From IMG/VR virus record IMGVR_UViG_3300021957_000233, positions 1 through 27,640 of that record: DNA of 27,640 bases; one strand, 5' to 3'. The notes under the pieces were generated by a model, which was given only the letters and a program-made list of their open reading frames with translations, was not told where the DNA came from and did not search any database. The number at the start of each line of letters is the position of its first letter. The first letter of the stretch is position 1. This DNA is from a virus. A program made the position numbers and the translations under genes. Positions 24,559-27,640 of this stretch are shown here, in pieces.

Positions 24559-26125
24559 TATTTTTCACCTCTATTGCTTCTATTTCATCTAAGAAACTTA
24601 TAGCATCCATTTCTTGATTCTCAAACTTGACTTTTAAGTATTGAACAGATGAAGCGGTATTGACCATGTAGTTTATTAAATCCGAAACTATTTTTTCAAA
24701 ACCACTGATAATAATATCTTTATATTTTAGTAAGTCTGCTTCTAATTTTTGTTCCTCAACAGAGTAGTCTTCCATTTCCGTAAAGGGAGGTCTGTCATCT
24801 ACTACAAATGAGGGGTTAAACAATTTAACAAAACCCACCAATGATGGTAAAACAAATTCGGGTTCAACACCAACATTAAAAGAAGGGTTGTCCATATTAT
24901 CCTCAGCGATATCATAGTAAGGTAGAAGGACTAAGTTTTTATTTTTTTTACCGGGGATTTTTGGTTGTTCACCCGAAGAAACAAATCTATTAAATTTTTC
25001 CGATACCCCACTTGTTTCTACTTGAGTTTTTTTCCAACGCTTATATCCTATGGGTTTATACTCTCCATCTTCCACAACTTCTTCCAATTCTCCCTTTGAT
25101 TTTAAGTCATCATAAAAATCTCTTAGAAGTTTAGATTCAGGGTACATATCACTTGTACCTAATCTAAATTTACCAGAACCCCCTTTGTCTCCCCTTCTCC
25201 CAATCATGTTTACAAAGGCTAGCATAAATTGAGTGCCGTCTTTTACACCAATTATTGTATGTAGGAATTTAGAAAATAAATTAGCGGGTAAGATATCCCT
25301 TATAGTTTTAATTGTAGGGGACTTATTTAACTCACTATTAACTGAGTAAATAACATTGATAAATAATTCTAAATTTTTTAAATCACCTAAAGTCGCTGGG
25401 TTATTAAGTTGCCCCATGTTAAATATAATATCGTATTGGGTTGTAGTTTTTTCCCCTCCACCAAGGGTGTTATAAACTAGTTTGAGTTTTTCGTCATCTA
25501 ATGAATCATTTATTAATTCGTTTAAAACTTTAGGTGGGAGGCCTTCATTAGACCTAGCCGCATCTTCTATGTTTCCCTTGCTACCAATAACCTTTACCAA
25601 ATCTTTAATGTATGGGTTAGTGTTAACCCCTTTTATAATTTCTTTATATTTGTCTTCTAAACCCTGTTCTGTAAAAAATACATAAACTTGTAAGAGGGGG
25701 CGAATTTTACCATTTAAAAAATCTTGATAAAGTTTTAACGAATTTGACTTAAACCAAATTTCTACATTATCCGAACCCATTTCATACTCATCAGAAATTG
25801 TCTTACTTGGGTTTTCGGTAGTACCTTCTATGACCCGCTTACCTAATTCAATAACTAGAAATGTTTTATTATCATCTAACACTTTTAGTTGTGATAATAG
25901 ATTATCTATAACTTCTTCTAATTTTTCATCAGTCATTCTGTCTGTAAAAGAATAAGTTCTTATGAAATCAGTGTATTCTGGGCTTTGTAATTGTTCTATT
26001 AGGGATTTAACCTCTTGTAATAGAAGGGGAGTTATTTCTCCAAATTCAATTGAATAGTCTTTATTACGACTCGCTCTACGGATTGCTTGGCGAATCTTTC
26101 TACCAAGTTGAGACATATTAATCAT
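24551..26125 (-). CDS. Large unrecognised protein (524 residues)
   Basis: A 524-residue soluble protein with a basic N-terminus (QLGRKIRQAIRRASRNKDY) and otherwise acidic and helical composition. There is no membrane segment and no family I recognise. ATG at 26125 overlaps the stop of the 58-residue tail-anchored gene (ATGA); a second ATG at 26116 (MSQLGRK) is equally possible and would remove three residues. Together with the 810-residue neighbour it forms a two-gene block before the packaging genes. Its amino-acid make-up is like the other large proteins of the window. Confidence 0.68.
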   Translation of the reverse strand: MINMSQLGRKIRQAIRRASRNKDYSIEFGEITPLLLQEVKSLIEQLQSPEYTDFIRTYSFTDRMTDEKLEEVIDNLLSQLKVLDDNKTFLVIELGKRVIEGTTENPSKTISDEYEMGSDNVEIWFKSNSLKLYQDFLNGKIRPLLQVYVFFTEQGLEDKYKEIIKGVNTNPYIKDLVKVIGSKGNIEDAARSNEGLPPKVLNELINDSLDDEKLKLVYNTLGGGEKTTTQYDIIFNMGQLNNPATLGDLKNLELFINVIYSVNSELNKSPTIKTIRDILPANLFSKFLHTIIGVKDGTQFMLAFVNMIGRRGDKGGSGKFRLGTSDMYPESKLLRDFYDDLKSKGELEEVVEDGEYKPIGYKRWKKTQVETSGVSEKFNRFVSSGEQPKIPGKKNKNLVLLPYYDIAEDNMDNPSFNVGVEPEFVLPSLVGFVKLFNPSFVVDDRPPFTEMEDYSVEEQKLEADLLKYKDIIISGFEKIVSDLINYMVNTASSVQYLKVKFENQEMDAISFLDEIEAIEVKNNV

Positions 26126-26298
26126 TGAAGTAAAACAATCAATACAGGCAAGGCTACCAACAATGCGGGGAGGGCCTTCTTAATCAAAGCCTTATATTTG
26201 GCTTCATCTTCCTCACTAATAATTCCTAAATCTTCAGCGAGTTCTACTAAGTCTTCTGCTTCTTCAGCAACTTTTTCTAAACTTTCTTCTACGGTCAT
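26122..26298 (-). CDS. 58-residue acidic protein with C-terminal membrane anchor
   Basis: A small gene of 58 codons. Residues 1-37 are an acidic amphipathic helix (MTVEESLEKVAEEAEDLVEL, then AEDLGIISEEDEAKYK); residues 42-58 are hydrophobic (ALPALLVALPVLIVLLQ) after two lysines, forming a single likely transmembrane helix at the extreme C-terminus. ATG at 26298 follows AAGGTG, and its stop overlaps the next ATG (ATGA). This layout is that of a tail-anchored membrane protein. A holin-like or egress protein, or a protein that tethers assembly to the membrane, is possible. A single helix of only about 17 residues with prolines makes function uncertain. Confidence 0.7.
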   Translation of the reverse strand: MTVEESLEKVAEEAEDLVELAEDLGIISEEDEAKYKALIKKALPALLVALPVLIVLLQ

Positions 26299-26332
26299 AA
26301 TAACACCTTATTTTATTGTAAGAGGAGTCCCC

Positions 26333-26340
26333 TATTTAAT
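26333..26340 (-). promoter_or_regulatory. Possible TATA box before the 58-residue membrane gene
   Basis: ATTAAATA within AAAGTATTAAATAGGGG on the minus strand, in the 59-base gap 26299-26357. Initiation about 25 bases downstream would fall just before the AAGGTG ribosome site of the gene at 26298. The match is weak and the gap is AT-rich, so this is tentative. Confidence 0.3.
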
Positions 26341-26357
26341 ACTTTTGCATATTAATA

Positions 26358-27116
26358 TTATTTAGGATTCTTTCTTCTTCTTAAAGCGGGAACCGTTCTA
26401 CCTCTTTTAACTCGTTTAGGGGTTTCTATTTTAGGTTTAGGTGGTGTTATTGGTTTAGATGGTAACAAATCATTAACATCTACCCCAATTTCCTCTAGTA
26501 AATAATCTAAAGAAATACCTTTTCTGGATGCTATTCTTGTTAATTCGGAAAGATTTCTCATTTGACCCTCATACATTATTTCACCGGGATTTGCTTCGGC
26601 TAATTCTCGGTTTATCTGTTGTTGGGTCTTTCTACCCTCTTCTTCATCTATTGAACCTATACCCAATGATTGTGTATTTAAATCACTAACAAAGAAACTA
26701 CTTATACGGTCTACTATTTCAAGTAGTAAATCATAAGGGTCATCTACTTCATTAAAATTATTACCCATTTGTAAAGATGGGCCTAAGTTATCCGATGTAG
26801 CGGAAAGAAAATACATTCCATCTCCTTCTTCTATGAATCGGAAATCCATATCATATGATTGGGTATTATTCTTATCCCTAAAGGAAGCGTTAACTCTTAA
26901 TGGGGATTCGTTTCTATAATACTTTATGTTAATTTTTGTAGCCTCAGTATCTCTTATGCTCATATCAGGTCTTTTTTCGGACATGTACTCGGATAGAACA
27001 TAGGGTCTTAATTGTGTTCTAAATCTTTTCATCCAATCCTCTATATCCTTGACGATAATTTTCTCGCCTGAAGAGTTTTTGATTTTTAAAATATTAAACC
27101 AATTAGATACCATCAT
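26358..27116 (-). CDS. Trp-tagged protein with a basic Pro-rich tail (252 residues)
   Basis: A 252-residue protein starting MMVSNWFNILKIKNSSGEKI, with the Trp tag at residues 5-11. Residues 20-150 look like a mixed alpha/beta domain (KINIKYYRNESPLRVNASF, FRFIEEGDGMYFLSATSDN). Residues 185-215 are helical with SELTRIASRKGISLDYLLEE, and the last 32 residues are Pro, Lys and Arg-rich (KPKIETPKRVKRGRTVPALR), as in nucleic-acid-binding tails. ATG at 27116 (or 27113) overlaps the upstream stop by about a dozen bases. Function is unknown; tag plus basic tail suits a protein packed with DNA. Confidence 0.7.
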   Translation of the reverse strand: MMVSNWFNILKIKNSSGEKIIVKDIEDWMKRFRTQLRPYVLSEYMSEKRPDMSIRDTEATKINIKYYRNESPLRVNASFRDKNNTQSYDMDFRFIEEGDGMYFLSATSDNLGPSLQMGNNFNEVDDPYDLLLEIVDRISSFFVSDLNTQSLGIGSIDEEEGRKTQQQINRELAEANPGEIMYEGQMRNLSELTRIASRKGISLDYLLEEIGVDVNDLLPSKPITPPKPKIETPKRVKRGRTVPALRRRKNPK

Positions 27117-27447
27117 TAGTCACCGCCATAGATTCAATTTCCTCCAAAGCGTCTAAAATATCTTGCTTGATTCTAACTAAATCTCGGTAGTGCATTTCAG
27201 GTTGCTTGCTGGCTTGTACTATAAGTATATATTCATCTAATGAATCGGTAATATCTTGATAGTCGCTACCAATTATTTCAGGGTCAAGAGCCATTCTTAG
27301 TACTTTATTAACTTTAGAGAAAGCCCTTGAACTTTGCTGAGATGTATGGAAGTATCCATTTTTTTGAGATATTCTAAAATGGCCCTTTAACTCACCTAGA
27401 GATTTATCTAAGTTAGTCATTGTTTTTAAAATATCTTTCCATGTCAT
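27103..27447 (-). CDS. Small helical protein with N-terminal Trp tag (114 residues)
   Basis: Starts MTWKDILKTMTNLDKSLGEL, one of the clearest copies of the Trp tag. The rest is helical: a Gln/Ser-rich link with YFHTSQQSSRAFSKVNKVLR, then acidic helices ending EEIESMAVTNDGI. The ATG at 27447 follows GTGATT, which matches the anti-Shine-Dalgarno region, so the GTG at 27456 belongs to that site and is not the start. The end overlaps the next gene by about a dozen bases. Function is unknown. Confidence 0.7.
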   Translation of the reverse strand: MTWKDILKTMTNLDKSLGELKGHFRISQKNGYFHTSQQSSRAFSKVNKVLRMALDPEIIGSDYQDITDSLDEYILIVQASKQPEMHYRDLVRIKQDILDALEEIESMAVTNDGI

Positions 27448-27452
27448 AACAA

Positions 27453-27560
27453 TCACTTTTTATTTCCTGTTACGAAGCATTTTTCTGTTTTCTTTTCCTC
27501 AATGGATAGTTTTTCAGATTCCTCATTAAACCATTGGTCTAGTAAAGTACATCTCGTCAT
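27453..27560 (-). CDS. 35-residue protein
   Basis: A very short gene starting MTRCTLLDQWFNEESEKLSI and ending CFVTGNKK, acidic to neutral, with two cysteines 24 residues apart. The ATG at 27560 is preceded by AGGTTGATTA and by a TATA-like TTTATATA about 27 bases upstream. It fills the gap between the partial gene at the right edge and the tagged gene at 27447. The size and single helix preclude a functional call; it could be a chance frame. Confidence 0.5.
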   Translation of the reverse strand: MTRCTLLDQWFNEESEKLSIEEKKTEKCFVTGNKK

Positions 27561-27562
27561 AA

Positions 27563-27640
27563 TTAATCAACCTTTCTTTTACTATATAAATTATTCCAAA
27601 GATTATGTCTTTCGTATCTATCTTCTAGATAATCAATAAC
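27563..27640 (-). CDS. Partial CDS, 3' end only, at the right edge
   Basis: The last 25 codons of a gene entering from beyond the window: VIDYLEDRYERHNLWNNLYS KRKVD in one open frame, closing with TAA at 27563-27565, two bases before the next ATG. It is charged and helical. The frame is open to the edge and its stop fits the tight gene spacing, but a 25-codon fragment is weak evidence on its own. Confidence 0.5.
   Translation of the reverse strand, partial: VIDYLEDRYERHNLWNNLYSKRKVD
27583..27590 (-). promoter_or_regulatory. TATA-like box before the 35-residue gene
   Basis: TTTATATAG on the minus strand, identical over nine bases to the capsid operon box, and about 27 bases before the ATG at 27560. 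ACATAATCTTT lies 8 bases further upstream, as it does at the capsid promoter. It is inside the end of the preceding gene, which lowers certainty. Confidence 0.45.

Overview
This window is a continuous block of virion-assembly genes from a tailed double-stranded DNA virus (Caudoviricetes, HK97-type head). Every gene I can support lies on the minus strand, so transcription runs from position 27640 towards position 1. The DNA is AT-rich, genes are packed with ATGA or TAATG overlaps or gaps of a few bases, and no tRNA, rRNA, CRISPR array or insertion sequence is visible. An archaeal host is favoured. A TATA box (TTTATATA) sits about 27 bases before a start codon that has no Shine-Dalgarno sequence (position 8343), a GTG-type Shine-Dalgarno (GGTGA/AGGTGAT) is frequent, and the ligase and head genes look archaeal-virus-like. 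A virus of marine Euryarchaeota (magrovirus-like) or a related marine archaeon is my best guess. This is inference, and a bacterial host is not excluded.

Layout in transcription order: (1) 27640-26122, small genes, two carrying an N-terminal Trp tag, and a 58-residue tail-anchored protein; (2) 26125-22126, two large unrecognised proteins of 524 and 810 residues; (3) 22129-16635, the packaging core, made of an acetyltransferase-like protein with a charged repeat tail, the terminase large subunit, a winged-helix plus LAGLIDADG protein, and the portal with two zinc-binding insertions; (4) 16635-10487, a 1130-residue protein, a 58-residue protein, a 638-residue protein and two small coiled-coil proteins; (5) 10490-8400, an ATP-dependent DNA ligase with a long extra C-terminal region; (6) 8343-4536, the capsid operon from its own TATA promoter, with prohead protease carrying a nested scaffold, major capsid protein, a beta-rich head protein, a SAP/HeH-type protein and a second beta-rich decoration-like protein with its own promoter; (7) 4524-1031, a 798-residue protein and a gp6-like head-tail adaptor with a beta insertion; (8) 1021-1, a run of short genes, four of them with the Trp tag.

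The most unusual signal is a short amphipathic motif, roughly M-x-W-[KDE]-x-I-[LI]-K. It recurs at the extreme N-terminus of at least six otherwise unrelated small proteins at the two ends of the window and inside the acetyltransferase-like protein. In a related form (M-[ND]-W-D-E-[LV]) it is found near the C-terminus of the scaffold and of a 74-residue protein. Because scaffold C-termini normally dock on the capsid protein, and several tagged proteins are very basic or winged-helix-like, I propose that the motif is a capsid-targeting tag that loads DNA-binding cargo proteins into the prohead. This is a hypothesis from the sequence alone.

Five large proteins without a recognised domain (1130, 810, 798, 638 and 524 residues) together take up about 11.7 kb, some 40 percent of the window.
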